Source of the DNA: Rhizobium rhizogenes
Lineage (GTDB): Bacteria > Pseudomonadota > Alphaproteobacteria > Rhizobiales > Rhizobiaceae
Length of the DNA stretch: 64,000 nt
NCBI RefSeq assembly: GCF_002005205.3
Contig: NZ_CP019703.3
Location: 1-64,000 of the forward strand
Direction: 5' to 3'
Made by a program: the position numbers and the translations under genes
In this document: one piece after another, positions 1-8,815 of the stretch
How the letters are laid out: each line of letters begins with the position of its first letter
Numbering within the stretch: position 1 is the first letter of the stretch
Notes under the pieces: model-generated
Database searches by the model: none
Seen by the model: only the letters and a program-made list of their open reading frames with translations
Told to the model about the DNA's origin: nothing

Positions 1-267
1 TACGACCGGCTCGAAAAACAAGTGCGGCTCGCGCGTTACGGGACCGATTGCTATGCCTATTGCATGCTTGCGGCAGGGCAGATCGACTGCGTCGTGGAAG
101 CGGGCCTCTATCCCTACGACATCGTTGCCCTCATTCCGATCATCGAGCAGGCCGGCGGCGTCGTGACGGACTGGGACGGGGGACCGGCAGAAAATGGCGG
201 CGGTATCGTGGCGGCGGCAAATTCCTCCCTGCATGCGCAAATCATGGCTTTCCTGCACGGGGATTGA
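1..267 (+). CDS. Inositol monophosphatase/HisN-family phosphatase, C-terminal part
   Basis: The reading frame is open from the first base, so the 5' end lies outside the window. The visible 88 residues are the C-terminal half of an inositol-monophosphatase-type phosphatase (Mg-dependent; inositol phosphate, histidinol phosphate or similar substrates). A YGTDCYAY segment precedes PYDIVALIPIIEQAGG, the family's metal-binding W/Y-D-x-A...GG block, and GGIVAAANSSLH follows near the end as in HisN-like members. The Asp of PYD should be the third metal ligand. Substrate cannot be told from this fragment. Its neighbour to the right is a convergent DeoR regulator, so membership of the catabolic cluster is possible but not shown. 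Confidence 0.75.
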   Translation, partial: YDRLEKQVRLARYGTDCYAYCMLAAGQIDCVVEAGLYPYDIVALIPIIEQAGGVVTDWDGGPAENGGGIVAAANSSLHAQIMAFLHGD

Positions 268-317
268 CCACGGGGCTTCCTCAGACGGCGGACACCGGTC
301 TGACGCTTTCGGTATGG

Positions 318-1076
318 TCAACCGTGGATGATTTCGAGGTCGCCCCTTTTGGCGGCCGCCAATATATTTGCCGGGGGACGTTGATCGGTGACCAATGTGT
401 TAACGCTGGAAAATGCGGCGGTAATGACATTGCCCGTCTTGCCGCACTTGGAATGATCGGCCAGCATGATGCTTCTGGCCGTCTGCTTCAGCAGAGCCTG
501 GCGAATTCGCGCTTCATCCTCTTCATAGTCCATGAAGCCATACTCCGCCGCGATTGCCGCCGCACCCATAAAGACCATGTCAAAGTGGAATTGCTGGATG
601 TAGGACAGCGTATCATAGCCGACCAGATCCTGCTCAATCGGGCGGAGATTTCCCGGCGTCATTTGGACCCGGACGCCGAAATGCTGGCAGGCGGCTTGCG
701 CGATCATCAGGGAATTGGTGTAGAGCCGCAGCTTCTTGAAGCCAGTCAGGTGGCGCGCAAGGGACAGGGTGGTGGTGCCTGTGTCGAGGAAAATGGCGCA
801 GTCGTCGGTTATGAGGTTGCGCGCCATCTGCGCGACCGCGTCCTTTTCGAGCGCATTGAATCTGATGCGGTCGGTAATCGGCACATCCGCGGTTCGGCCG
901 GCCGGTATAGCGCCTCCGTGAACGCGCCGAACGGCTCCCTCGGCCTCCAGATCCTTCAGGTCGCGCCGAATGGTTTCACCCGAAACACCGAACTCTGTCG
1001 AAAGCTCCAGAACGCTGACGCGTTGATCACGATCGAGTCGTTCGAGAATGACTTCTTTGCGAACTTCACTCGACAT
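318..1076 (-). CDS. DeoR/GlpR-family transcriptional regulator
   Basis: A 252-residue protein of the usual DeoR-family length. An N-terminal winged helix-turn-helix (about residues 5-57; VSVLELSTEFGVSGETIRRD carries the DeoR signature) precedes a DeoR-C sugar-phosphate sensor domain with DTGTTTLSLARHL near residue 95 and NSLMIAQ near residue 120. Family members usually repress sugar or polyol operons and are released by a phosphorylated intermediate. GlpR responds to glycerol-3-phosphate, which would suit the glpK/glpD genes downstream, but that link is inference. It is convergent with the phosphatase fragment. No strong ribosome site is visible before the ATG at 1076. Confidence 0.88.
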   Translation of the reverse strand: MSSEVRKEVILERLDRDQRVSVLELSTEFGVSGETIRRDLKDLEAEGAVRRVHGGAIPAGRTADVPITDRIRFNALEKDAVAQMARNLITDDCAIFLDTGTTTLSLARHLTGFKKLRLYTNSLMIAQAACQHFGVRVQMTPGNLRPIEQDLVGYDTLSYIQQFHFDMVFMGAAAIAAEYGFMDYEEDEARIRQALLKQTARSIMLADHSKCGKTGNVITAAFSSVNTLVTDQRPPANILAAAKRGDLEIIHG

Positions 1077-1621
1077 TGACAGCTTCGTCCTCGGGTCGGT
1101 GCGGGGGTCGACAGCAACGCTGATGCTGACAATCCCTTAAAGCGGCAGATCTATCTCGCAAGCCTTCGGAAAAGGTTGCGAGATGCTTGTAAGGATGACG
1201 GTGAACCGGGAAGTCGACGACGTTGTCCTTGGATTTGTGTATTTATGTGGTGTTTGCGGATCTTTCAAACAAATTACGCGATCTTCCACCGCGCAATGAC
1301 CATCCCGCCCGCGCGAGAATCGCTGCCTATGTGATCAGCAACGCGCTTGCCTTCCATACAAAATGAACCCTTCGATCGAAATCCTGGTCCGGAGTGAATG
1401 CGATTCTGTCCCTGCTCCATGTGGGAATGTTGGAATATTGAGGGCATATCACCGGAGAATTGAGCTAAAATCCACAAAAGCAACATCTGAAAACCTCAAG
1501 GTTCTTGAGGGCGTGCCTAAGCAACATATTGAAAATAGAAAGAAAGTTATGACCCGTAACGGATTTTTCAGAACTGTCGTCGATGATGATTAGCAACTGT
1601 TTGACTCGAAATGGATTCAAA
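1077..1621. other. Intergenic region upstream of the first chemoreceptor
   Basis: About 540 bases between the divergent DeoR gene and the chemoreceptor, with no convincing gene. It becomes AT-rich from about 1460. A perfect hairpin lies at 1494-1510 (CCTCAAG, loop GTT, CTTGAGG). It probably holds promoters for both flanking genes. The 27-bp element found upstream of other genes in the window is not visible here. Confidence 0.5.
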
Positions 1622-3901
1622 ATGCAGATTTTCCACAATGCTTTGCAATTGTCCCACCGCATGCGATCCATTAAGGCCAAGTTTGCCGTGGTGATCATAG
1701 GGACAGCGATCGTCTCTTGCGCGTCTGTCGGAGCATTGAGCTACCAGATCGGAAAGAACGGTTTGATCGAGGCGAGCAAGATCCGCCTTGAAGCGATTGC
1801 AGCCAATCAATCGAAGGCGCTCCGGGCCTATGATGAACGGGTCGAGCAGACGCTGACCGAGATCGCGCAGAGCCAGTCGCTCGGAGAGATGACGGAGCAG
1901 GCCGGAAAGGCCATCGCAATGTCTGATGCCAAGATAAGGGAGGCGTTCCAGGACATGTCGAAGAGCCCCGCACAAAGAGCGGCTTTCGACGGATCGACCG
2001 TCAAGATGCTCTATGCCGTCAAGCATAGCTCGGTGCATGGGCCACTCTTCAGCGCCTGGAAGAATGCCGATCTCAGCGATATCTTCGTCATCGATAACAA
2101 TGGCCAGGTGGTCTATACGGTCACCAAGGGACCCGAGTTCATGGCGGCCGTCCAGGATTCGCAGAATGCCGCCCTGAAGTCCCTGTTTGCCTCATCCATC
2201 GCCGGACCGGCCGACCAAGTGTATCGGACGGGGTTCGTTTCGTTCAAAAGCGAGGAAAGCGATGTTTCGGCTTTTCTTGCCAAACCCCTTGCCAACGTTG
2301 TCTGGGGCTCTGTCGTCAAGCGCGGCACCGTCGTGATCCGTATCGCGCCGGCAAAGCTTTTGGCGCTCATTTCGCCCGAGGGCTTGGGACGGAGCGTCGA
2401 CGAGGCGTTTCTGATTGCCGCCGACGGCACCTTGAGAGCAGGCAACGTCGCAGCGGAAAATGGAGTGCCGCCGGAGCTGCTCAAGGCCGCGAACGAGCAG
2501 AAGAATGGCTCCGTCTTCGCTGATGGGGCCCATGGTTCAAATTTTTACTCCTACGTCCCTGTCACCCTCTTTGGTCAGCCGCACCTTCTCGTCATCGGCC
2601 AGAGCAAGGCTAATGTCGTCTCCTCGGCAAACGAGCTTGCAAAGTGGGCCGCGCTGACCGCTCTCGCCGTCCTTTTCGGAATGGGTATCGTCGGGTACAT
2701 CTTCTCCTCCCGTCTTACGAAGCCGCTCGCGGACATCACAGGCCTGATGAACCGCCTGAACAATGGCGATCAGGCAATCGAGATCCGGTCCGTCTCGCGT
2801 TCTGACGAAATCGGCATCATGGCGCGGGCGCTCGAATCCTTCCGCCAGGGGGCAGTCGACAAGGTGCGAATGGAGGAGGAGGCGATCCAGCGTAACCGTC
2901 AGATCGAAGAGGAAAGGCAACTCCGCGAGACGGACAGGGAAAAAAGCGCGGCCGAGCTGGAACATGCGGTCTCGGCACTCGCCGCCGGCCTGAAGAACCT
3001 GGCCGACGGGCGGCTCGATCATCGCATTGCGACTCCTTTCGCGCCCTCCCTCGACCAACTGCGGAAGGATTTCAACGGCTCGATGATGCGGCTGCAGGCG
3101 ACGATGCGCCAGATCCGCGACAATGTCGAAATGATCCAGGGCAATGGCAACCAGATGGCCGAGGCGGCCGAGGATCTTGCCAAACGGACTGAGCAGCAGG
3201 CTGCTTCGCTCGAAGAAACGGCAGCCGCCGTCGACGAGATCACCGTCACGGTTCGCTCGTCGGCGGAACGTGCCAAGGATGCCGACCAGATCGTCCGCCA
3301 GGCCAAGCAGAGCGCCGACGATTCAGCCATCGTCGTCAACAATGCGATCGATGCGATGGGCCGGATCGAAGAAGCCTCCCGCCAGATCGAGCAGATCACC
3401 GGCGTCATCGACGAGATCGCCTTCCAGACCAATCTGCTGGCGTTGAATGCCGGCGTCGAGGCGGCACGCGCCGGCGATGCGGGCAAAGGCTTTGCCGTCG
3501 TTGCCCAGGAGGTGCGTGAACTGGCGCAGCGCTCCGCCAAGGCGGCCAAGGAGATCAAGGTCCTCATCAACAAGTCGACGGCCGAGGTCAATACCGGCTC
3601 GCATCTGGTCCAGGAAACCGGTTCGGTCCTTGCGAAGATCAGCTCGCAGATCGTCACGATCAGTCAGCATGTCGAGACGATCGCCCGCGGCAGCCACGAT
3701 CAGTCGAGTGCGCTGCAGGGGGTCAACTCGACCGTCAATCAGATGGACCAGATGACACAGCACAATGCGGCGATGGTCGAGGAGACGACGGCCGCGAGCC
3801 GCGAACTCGCCTCCCAGGCTGACGGCCTGTTGGCGCTGGTCCAGCACTTTCAAATCGGAGGCGAAGATGAAGCGGCGTTGGCCCACAGTCGGGCGGCGTG
3901 A
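1622..3901 (+). CDS. Methyl-accepting chemotaxis protein (first of three)
   Basis: A membrane chemoreceptor of about 759 residues. A first membrane segment follows the basic RSIKAK. A periplasmic sensor of roughly 290 residues (size suggests a double-Cache fold; inference), a second membrane segment near 345 and a HAMP domain follow. The cytoplasmic signalling domain holds the conserved hairpin tip [20 protein letters not shown]. No C-terminal CheR/CheB pentapeptide is seen. In-frame starts exist at 1583, 1622 and 1661; 1622 is chosen because a weak GGA precedes it and it keeps the basic segment before the first membrane helix. The 3' part is almost identical in DNA to the chemoreceptor at 17294-19468. 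Beside a transporter locus it probably steers cells to the same nutrient. Confidence 0.88.
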   Translation: MQIFHNALQLSHRMRSIKAKFAVVIIGTAIVSCASVGALSYQIGKNGLIEASKIRLEAIAANQSKALRAYDERVEQTLTEIAQSQSLGEMTEQAGKAIAMSDAKIREAFQDMSKSPAQRAAFDGSTVKMLYAVKHSSVHGPLFSAWKNADLSDIFVIDNNGQVVYTVTKGPEFMAAVQDSQNAALKSLFASSIAGPADQVYRTGFVSFKSEESDVSAFLAKPLANVVWGSVVKRGTVVIRIAPAKLLALISPEGLGRSVDEAFLIAADGTLRAGNVAAENGVPPELLKAANEQKNGSVFADGAHGSNFYSYVPVTLFGQPHLLVIGQSKANVVSSANELAKWAALTALAVLFGMGIVGYIFSSRLTKPLADITGLMNRLNNGDQAIEIRSVSRSDEIGIMARALESFRQGAVDKVRMEEEAIQRNRQIEEERQLRETDREKSAAELEHAVSALAAGLKNLADGRLDHRIATPFAPSLDQLRKDFNGSMMRLQATMRQIRDNVEMIQGNGNQMAEAAEDLAKRTEQQAASLEETAAAVDEITVTVRSSAERAKDADQIVRQAKQSADDSAIVVNNAIDAMGRIEEASRQIEQITGVIDEIAFQTNLLALNAGVEAARAGDAGKGFAVVAQEVRELAQRSAKAAKEIKVLINKSTAEVNTGSHLVQETGSVLAKISSQIVTISQHVETIARGSHDQSSALQGVNSTVNQMDQMTQHNAAMVEETTAASRELASQADGLLALVQHFQIGGEDEAALAHSRAA
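3092..3771 (+). repeat. Long near-identical direct repeat, copy 1 (chemoreceptor signalling domain)
   Basis: This stretch matches 18623-19302 at a constant offset of 15531 bases. I see one mismatch in about 680 bases (T at 3145, C at 18676). Flanking sequence diverges quickly on both sides. Identity at silent sites indicates recent duplication or gene conversion, not only selection on the protein. The third chemoreceptor gene (44737-47046) does not share it. Confidence 0.92.
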
Positions 3902-3985
3902 TTTGCCGCAGTTGACATCGATTGACGCGGCGTCCCGTTCTTTCAAGGCCTCTTCTACGGCCGGTCCCGCGCATGTCGGGCTGGG

Positions 3986-4010
3986 ATGGTGGCGGTGAAC
4001 CCAGCCGCCA
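3986..4010. terminator. Hairpin between convergent chemoreceptor and ROK genes
   Basis: Perfect 8-bp stem (GGTGGCGG at 3986-3993, CCGCCACC at 4003-4010) with a 9-base loop, in the 118-base gap between two convergent genes. There is no T-run, so if it terminates, it may act with Rho or as a transcript-end stabiliser for both strands. Confidence 0.45.
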
Positions 4011-4019
4011 CCACGGTCT

Positions 4020-5111
4020 TCAACTTTCCACCATGAAACGGGAGATGAATGGCAGGCTTGCAGCACCGACGGCCTTCGGCGTGTTCAATATGCCGCTCGG
4101 CATCACGGTCACTTCGGGAACCAGCTTTTGCAGCGAGACGCAGATGTTCCGATAGACGACATTCGGCACGAATGAAGAAACGATCACCGCTTCGAGCTCG
4201 ACAAATTGCGCGAGCGACTTGACGATGCCCTGCATCTTTTCCGCCAGTTTGCCTTCCCATTCGAGAACCAGACTGTTCTCCGGCCATGGTGCGAGCGGCT
4301 GCCACAGGTGATCCGTTGGCGCGCCCACGGCGGTCAATACGGATTCCAAAGATGCCACGCCGACATCGAAACTGACCACCGAATTGCCGTGGTGGATCTG
4401 GTGGTTCAAGACCAGGCGGCTGTGGAGGTTCGCGCCGATATAAAAGTAGAGATAATCGGAAAACGGCTTGGCGACACCGAACATGCTTTCGCCGCTGGCC
4501 GCAGCCGTAATGTCGTTCTGCACGAACACCGAGTAGCCGGTAAGCTCCTCGACTTCCTTCTGGAGCGAGTCGAAGTAGGCCTTTTCCTCACGCCCCTCCG
4601 AAGCGCTCGACGGAAGCGCAAGGCCAATGCCGGCTAGACGCTTTTGAGCATTCTTGGGGACGATGTTCACCGCCTGACGAATGGTCTCGATGAACATTGT
4701 CTGGTTGCTGTCGCGTTCGGGCTGCGGATTAGGCAATTGCATATGATAGCGAACGGCGCCGGCAAAATCGATCAGAACGACGTCGGTACGCTTCAGGCCG
4801 ACACTGATGCCGATCGAAAAGGCCCCTTCCGGATTGAGGGCAACCGGAACGGTCGGAGGCCCGACCCGTCCCTTCTGGGCTTCCCCCTTCGCAACCAGTC
4901 CTTCCTGCTCCAGCGACCTGACCAGCACCGAAATAGTCTGGGCTGAAAGGCCCGTCCGTTCGCCGATCTCCAATCGGGTGATCTCGCTGTTCTGAAGCAA
5001 CAGCGACAGCAGCAGGCGCTCATTGTAACTGCGCACGCTGACCGCATTCAGGCCGGTTGCCCGATCGGCAATACGCAAGGGATTGGGTGGTGCAAAACGC
5101 ATATCAGGCAT
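4020..5111 (-). CDS. ROK-family transcriptional regulator lacking the zinc motif
   Basis: A winged helix-turn-helix (about residues 30-80; RLEIGERTGLSAQTISVLVR) is followed by a ROK-type sugar-binding fold, including GIGLALPSS and VQNDITAAASGESMFG, the usual ND...A..GE block. The typical GIGaGl...G.GEiGH stretch and the CxCGxxGC zinc site are replaced by IGANLHSRLVLNH and SFDVGVASLES, so it is probably a repressor and not a kinase. Start ATG 5111 is chosen because AGAGGA lies eight bases upstream; an earlier ATG at 5138 has no such site. It lies 72 bases downstream of the GDSL esterase in the same direction, probably one transcript. It is the best candidate to bind the AT-rich element at 5914-5940. 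Confidence 0.85.
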   Translation of the reverse strand: MPDMRFAPPNPLRIADRATGLNAVSVRSYNERLLLSLLLQNSEITRLEIGERTGLSAQTISVLVRSLEQEGLVAKGEAQKGRVGPPTVPVALNPEGAFSIGISVGLKRTDVVLIDFAGAVRYHMQLPNPQPERDSNQTMFIETIRQAVNIVPKNAQKRLAGIGLALPSSASEGREEKAYFDSLQKEVEELTGYSVFVQNDITAAASGESMFGVAKPFSDYLYFYIGANLHSRLVLNHQIHHGNSVVSFDVGVASLESVLTAVGAPTDHLWQPLAPWPENSLVLEWEGKLAEKMQGIVKSLAQFVELEAVIVSSFVPNVVYRNICVSLQKLVPEVTVMPSGILNTPKAVGAASLPFISRFMVES

Positions 5112-5183
5112 CAATGCAATCCTCTTGGAGTAAGGCATAAAGATGTACTGGCATCCATTCGTAACGTCGCTGCGGCAATATCA

Positions 5184-5825
5184 TCATCTCCAACCGATCG
5201 CCTCGACTTCCCTGGCGAGCGCCGTTCCCAAGGCTTCATGCGCTTCCCGATTGATGTGAAAGCCATCGCGCGGATCGCAAGCCGCGACGGTGGCGGCGTC
5301 AAAAAAATGTACTTCGAGCGAATCGGCAATGATTTCGAATTCGAGGGCGAGACGCCGGGATTTCTCCTGGGCGCCGAAAAATATGGGTTCCCATTCCTTG
5401 ATATCGTCCAGCATCGGCGGTGGAGCAACCACCATGATTTCGGGGGGCTTGCCGGCCGGACCGGGCGCCAGCTCCCGGATATCGTAGACCAGGCAGCCAA
5501 TCCCCATCGCCACTTCGGAGGGAGGCTGGTGGAAACGGGCTTTCAGGTCGTTCGTCCCGAGCATGATGATGACGAGATCGAGGATTGCGTGGCTCATGAG
5601 GCATGGCCGGAGGTAGGTTCGGCCATTCTTCATCGGGCCTTCGATCGGATCGTCTCGAACCGTCGTACGGCCGCTCAAGCCCTCCTCGACCACATACCAC
5701 TTGCTTCCAAGCTCCCGTCTCAAAACGCCTGGCCAGCGCTCGTCCGGCCCATATCGATCGAGCGGCGAGCCGCCCGGAATCTGGCCATGCGTATTCGAGT
5801 CGCCGTAACATAAGACTGACCGCAT
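5184..5825 (-). CDS. SGNH/GDSL-family esterase
   Basis: A 213-residue hydrolase without a signal peptide, so probably cytoplasmic. Block I CYGDSNTHG carries the nucleophile Ser10; GTNDLK supplies the Asn; DGFHIN near the end supplies the catalytic Asp/His pair. Length and the arrangement EEGLSGRTTVRDDP follow arylesterases such as the Mycobacterium smegmatis acyltransferase group. Start ATG 5825 is preceded by a strong GGGGAGGAA. It is transcribed away from the binding-protein gene and shares an intergenic control region with it. A paralogue (10756-11439) sits in the transporter operon and is closer to the M. smegmatis type, so the two may split different bonds of one substrate (inference). 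Confidence 0.88.
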   Translation of the reverse strand: MRSVLCYGDSNTHGQIPGGSPLDRYGPDERWPGVLRRELGSKWYVVEEGLSGRTTVRDDPIEGPMKNGRTYLRPCLMSHAILDLVIIMLGTNDLKARFHQPPSEVAMGIGCLVYDIRELAPGPAGKPPEIMVVAPPPMLDDIKEWEPIFFGAQEKSRRLALEFEIIADSLEVHFFDAATVAACDPRDGFHINREAHEALGTALAREVEAIGWR

Positions 5826-5913
5826 TTCCTCCCCACCTTTATGGCAAATCATAAAGACGCATGAACATTCAACGGCGATTATGGCCTTTGTCGATCCATG
5901 GTGCAAGTTTATT

Positions 5914-5940
5914 GATATTCATTCAGTCTGAATAATTATT
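5914..5940. promoter_or_regulatory. Shared AT-rich operator-like element, site 1
   Basis: A perfect 13-base palindrome ATTCAGTCTGAAT (5921-5933, centre T) followed by AATTATT, preceded by GATATTC. The 27 bases match 17237-17263 at 25 positions and 43080-43106 at 23. It lies between the divergent esterase (start 5825) and binding-protein gene (start 6137), so one protein bound here could control both. The palindrome suits a dimeric repressor; the ROK protein encoded next door is the obvious candidate (inference). Confidence 0.7.
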
Positions 5941-6136
5941 GACAGCCGTTTATCCGTGTGGCATTTCTATGAATGGGAGAGCAAGATTTTCCAGGAACTG
6001 AACATAGCCAGCCCAGTCATCCAATGGCTTTGGCCCGCGATTAAAGCCGCTTCAGCGGCCTGGATAAATGTGTCTCCGTGGCAATGGAGATCCGACGTCG
6101 AGAGGACGACGGTGTTTGAGCAAGGGAGGAAATCTC

Positions 6137-7210
6137 GTGAACGGCTATGTGAAATCTATCCTCGGGGCTACGCTTTTGATGGCGTCGACCGCGGGCCCGC
6201 TATGGGCGGATGAAGTCAAGTTTATGGACGGCATCACGCCGAAGGCTGGCGACAATCCGCAGACGGAAGCCGGGAAGTACAAGAAGGACTGCGGCTGGGT
6301 TATCGGCATGAGCGATTTTGGCGTCAACGCCAACACTTGGACCGTTCAGGTTGCTCACGAATCGGAAGCGGCGGCCGCAGCCAACAAGTGCATCAAGAAG
6401 TTCATCCTGCTCGACGCCGGCTTTGACCAGAAGAAGCAGGTTGCCGACATCGAAGACCTGATCGCCCAGAAGGTCGACGCGATCATCGTGCAGCCGGTCA
6501 CCTCCACCTCCGCAAACGCCTCCATGAAGAAGGCGATTGCCGCCGGCATCCCGGTCATCGTTCATACCGGTCGCGTCGAAACAGAAGACTACACGACCGA
6601 GATCCAGGGCGGCGCCGAGCACTTCGGCAAGGTCATGGGCGACTGGCTCGTCAAGACCGTCGGCGATAACGGCAAGATCTGGGTTCTGCGCGGTCTCGCC
6701 GGTCATCCGGAAGACACCAACCGCTATAATGGCCTTCTGGAATCCCTCAAGGGCACGAACGTGAAGATCGTCGCCGAAGAGCACGGTGACTGGCAGTACG
6801 ACAAGGGCAAGAGCGTTTGCGAAACGCTTTACCTGAACAGCCCCGATGTCGATGGCATCTGGTCGTCGGGTGCCGACATGACGCGCGCCTGCGTCGACGT
6901 CTTCAAGCAGTTCGGCGCCAAGATCCCGCCGATCTCCGGAGAAGGCAACAACGGCTTCTTCGGCCAGTGGATCCATGACGGCTTCCAGTCGATCTCGGCT
7001 GAATATTCGCCGGCCCAGGGCGCCGAAGGCGTGCATGCCGCTGTCGCACTGCTGGAGGGCAAGCAGCTCTACAAGCACTACGACTACAATCCTCCGGGCT
7101 GGGACCTGGAGAAGGTCAAGAAGTATTACCGCGACGATCTCTCGGCGAACGTCTGGTGGCCTTCCCAGCTCTCCGAGGACGACCTGAAGAAGTATTATAC
7201 CAAGAACTAA
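6137..7210 (+). CDS. Periplasmic sugar-type ABC transporter binding protein (first paralogue)
   Basis: A 357-residue peripla_BP_4 (ribose-type) solute-binding protein. The GTG at 6137 is taken as start: GGGAGGA lies six bases upstream and it gives a proper signal peptide, a short basic start, hydrophobic ILGATLLMASTAG and a cut after LWA. The mature protein has the two-lobed fold pattern, with AQKVDAIIVQPV, AGIPVIVHTG and DGIWSSGADM. It feeds the ATPase and two permeases downstream. The protein at 43522-44598 is a close paralogue (shared FGVNANTW, IWVLRGL, DGIWSSGADM). Ligand is unknown; context suggests a glycerol-yielding ester or glycoside. Confidence 0.92.
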   Translation: MNGYVKSILGATLLMASTAGPLWADEVKFMDGITPKAGDNPQTEAGKYKKDCGWVIGMSDFGVNANTWTVQVAHESEAAAAANKCIKKFILLDAGFDQKKQVADIEDLIAQKVDAIIVQPVTSTSANASMKKAIAAGIPVIVHTGRVETEDYTTEIQGGAEHFGKVMGDWLVKTVGDNGKIWVLRGLAGHPEDTNRYNGLLESLKGTNVKIVAEEHGDWQYDKGKSVCETLYLNSPDVDGIWSSGADMTRACVDVFKQFGAKIPPISGEGNNGFFGQWIHDGFQSISAEYSPAQGAEGVHAAVALLEGKQLYKHYDYNPPGWDLEKVKKYYRDDLSANVWWPSQLSEDDLKKYYTKN

Positions 7211-7227
7211 AATAGCCTCCCAAGGCG

Positions 7228-7260
7228 CATCCGCCGGTTTCATTCCGGAACCGGCGGATG
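7228..7260 (+). other. Intercistronic stem-loop after the binding-protein gene
   Basis: A perfect 12-bp stem (7228-7239 with 7249-7260, CATCCGCCGGTT/AACCGGCGGATG) and a 9-base loop, starting 17 bases after the binding-protein stop and with no T-run. Such hairpins protect the 3' end of binding-protein mRNA, so that more binding protein than ATPase and permease is made from one operon. Confidence 0.75.
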
Positions 7261-7296
7261 GTGACCGAGCGGAGCTGCATGGATTGGGAGGAACGA

Positions 7297-8793
7297 ATGG
7301 CCAACCTTATAGAAATGTCGAACATTTCAAAGTCGTTTGGCGGAAGTCTGGCACTGGATAGAGTGTCGCTGGAGCTCTTGCCGGGTTCCGTCCATGCCCT
7401 GATGGGCGAGAATGGCGCTGGCAAATCGACGCTCATGAAGATCCTCGCGGGCGTTCACCAGCCTGATAGCGGCGAGATCTTCAAGAACGGACACAAGATC
7501 GCCTTCCTCAATCCGAAAGAGGCGCTCGACTTCGGCATATCGACGGTCTTCCAGGAGATGACGCTTCTGGCGAACCTGACGATCGCCGAAAACATGTTTC
7601 TCGGGCGCGAGCCCGTAACGCGCTTCGGCACCGTCGACTACAAACGGATGAATGCCGAAACCGGAAAGGCGCTGAAAGAGCTGTCGCTCGATCTTGATCC
7701 GCGGACGCTGGTTTCGAACCTCACGATTGCCGAACGGCAATTCGTCGAAATCGCCCATGGCATCAAAGCCGATGCCTCGATCTTCATTCTCGACGAGCCG
7801 ACCGCCGCACTCAACGCCGCTGACGTCGAGATCCTCAACAAGCATATCCGCCGACTGCGCGATGCGGGCAAGGCCCTCGTCTACATCTCGCACCGCATGG
7901 ATGAAATTTTCCAGATATGCGACACGGTCACGGTTCTGAAAGACGGCAAGCTGATCGGCACGCGCCCGCTTTCGGAAATGACGCCGACATCGCTGATCGC
8001 AATGATGGTCGGCCGGGAATTGAAGGACCTTTTCCCGGCAAGGAACGCCTCGGCAGCCTGCGAACCGATGCTCGACATCAAGCACTTCAAGATCGGCGCT
8101 TCGTCAAAGCCGTTCTCACTGCATGTTTGCAAGGGTGAGATCGTCGCACTTGCCGGGCTCGAAGGACAGGGTCAGCAAAAACTCCTCCGCTCGCTGGTCG
8201 GCAAATTCCAGCCGTTTTCCGGCACGATCACACTGAACGGAAAATCGCTGGCCTTGCCCGTGCCGAACGAGAACGGTGTGCGCAAGCTGCAGCAGATGGG
8301 CGTGGGCTTCATTCCTGAGGACCGCAAGGAGGAAGGCTTGTTCCTCAACCTCCCGATCGCGCACAATATCGAGATCGCGCTCCATTCGGCACGAGCAGGA
8401 TTTTCCCCCGCGAAGAACTATCGCAAGCTCGTTGCCGACACGATCAAGCGGCTCAACGTTCGCACGATCAATGCGTCCGCGCCCGTCGGCGCGCTCTCCG
8501 GCGGCAATCAGCAGAAGGTCCTGCTTGGCCGCTATATCGCCGCCAATCTCGACATCCTCCTGATCGAGGAGCCGACGCGCGGTGTCGATATCGGCGCCAA
8601 GTCTGAAATCTACAAGCTGCTTCGCGACTTCACGCAGAACGGTGGGGCCGTGCTGGTCCTGTCGAGAGAAACTGTCGAGCTCATCGGCCTTTGCGATCGC
8701 ATCTATGTCGTCCATGGCGACACGGTCGTTGCCGACATGCCCGCCGCCAAGGCGACCGAGCACGACATCCTCGACGCCGCCTTGAGCGCGTGA
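7297..8793 (+). CDS. Sugar ABC transporter ATP-binding protein (double-domain, CUT2 type)
   Basis: A 498-residue protein with two fused ABC domains, typical of RbsA/MglA-class importers. The first has Walker A GENGAGKST (near residue 38) and Walker B FILDEPTAAL. The second has a degenerate Walker A (GLEGQGQQKLL) but keeps LSGGNQQKV and LLIEEPTRGVD, as usual in this class. Start ATG 7297 follows GGGAGG; an earlier in-frame GTG at 7258 would overlap the hairpin. It powers uptake through the two permeases encoded next. Confidence 0.93.
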   Translation: MANLIEMSNISKSFGGSLALDRVSLELLPGSVHALMGENGAGKSTLMKILAGVHQPDSGEIFKNGHKIAFLNPKEALDFGISTVFQEMTLLANLTIAENMFLGREPVTRFGTVDYKRMNAETGKALKELSLDLDPRTLVSNLTIAERQFVEIAHGIKADASIFILDEPTAALNAADVEILNKHIRRLRDAGKALVYISHRMDEIFQICDTVTVLKDGKLIGTRPLSEMTPTSLIAMMVGRELKDLFPARNASAACEPMLDIKHFKIGASSKPFSLHVCKGEIVALAGLEGQGQQKLLRSLVGKFQPFSGTITLNGKSLALPVPNENGVRKLQQMGVGFIPEDRKEEGLFLNLPIAHNIEIALHSARAGFSPAKNYRKLVADTIKRLNVRTINASAPVGALSGGNQQKVLLGRYIAANLDILLIEEPTRGVDIGAKSEIYKLLRDFTQNGGAVLVLSRETVELIGLCDRIYVVHGDTVVADMPAAKATEHDILDAALSA

Positions 8794-8815
8794 ACGCCAA
8801 CAGAGAACCAATCCG

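Noticed and set aside
48..1079. 343-residue rightward open frame over the left edge
   Set aside because: It overlaps the phosphatase fragment and is antisense to the DeoR gene along its whole length. The translation is Arg/Gly-rich without any domain, as expected of a shadow frame in GC-rich DNA.
1363..1593. 76-residue frame upstream of the first chemoreceptor
   Set aside because: No ribosome site, no protein-like pattern, and it overlaps an AT-rich region that looks like promoter DNA.
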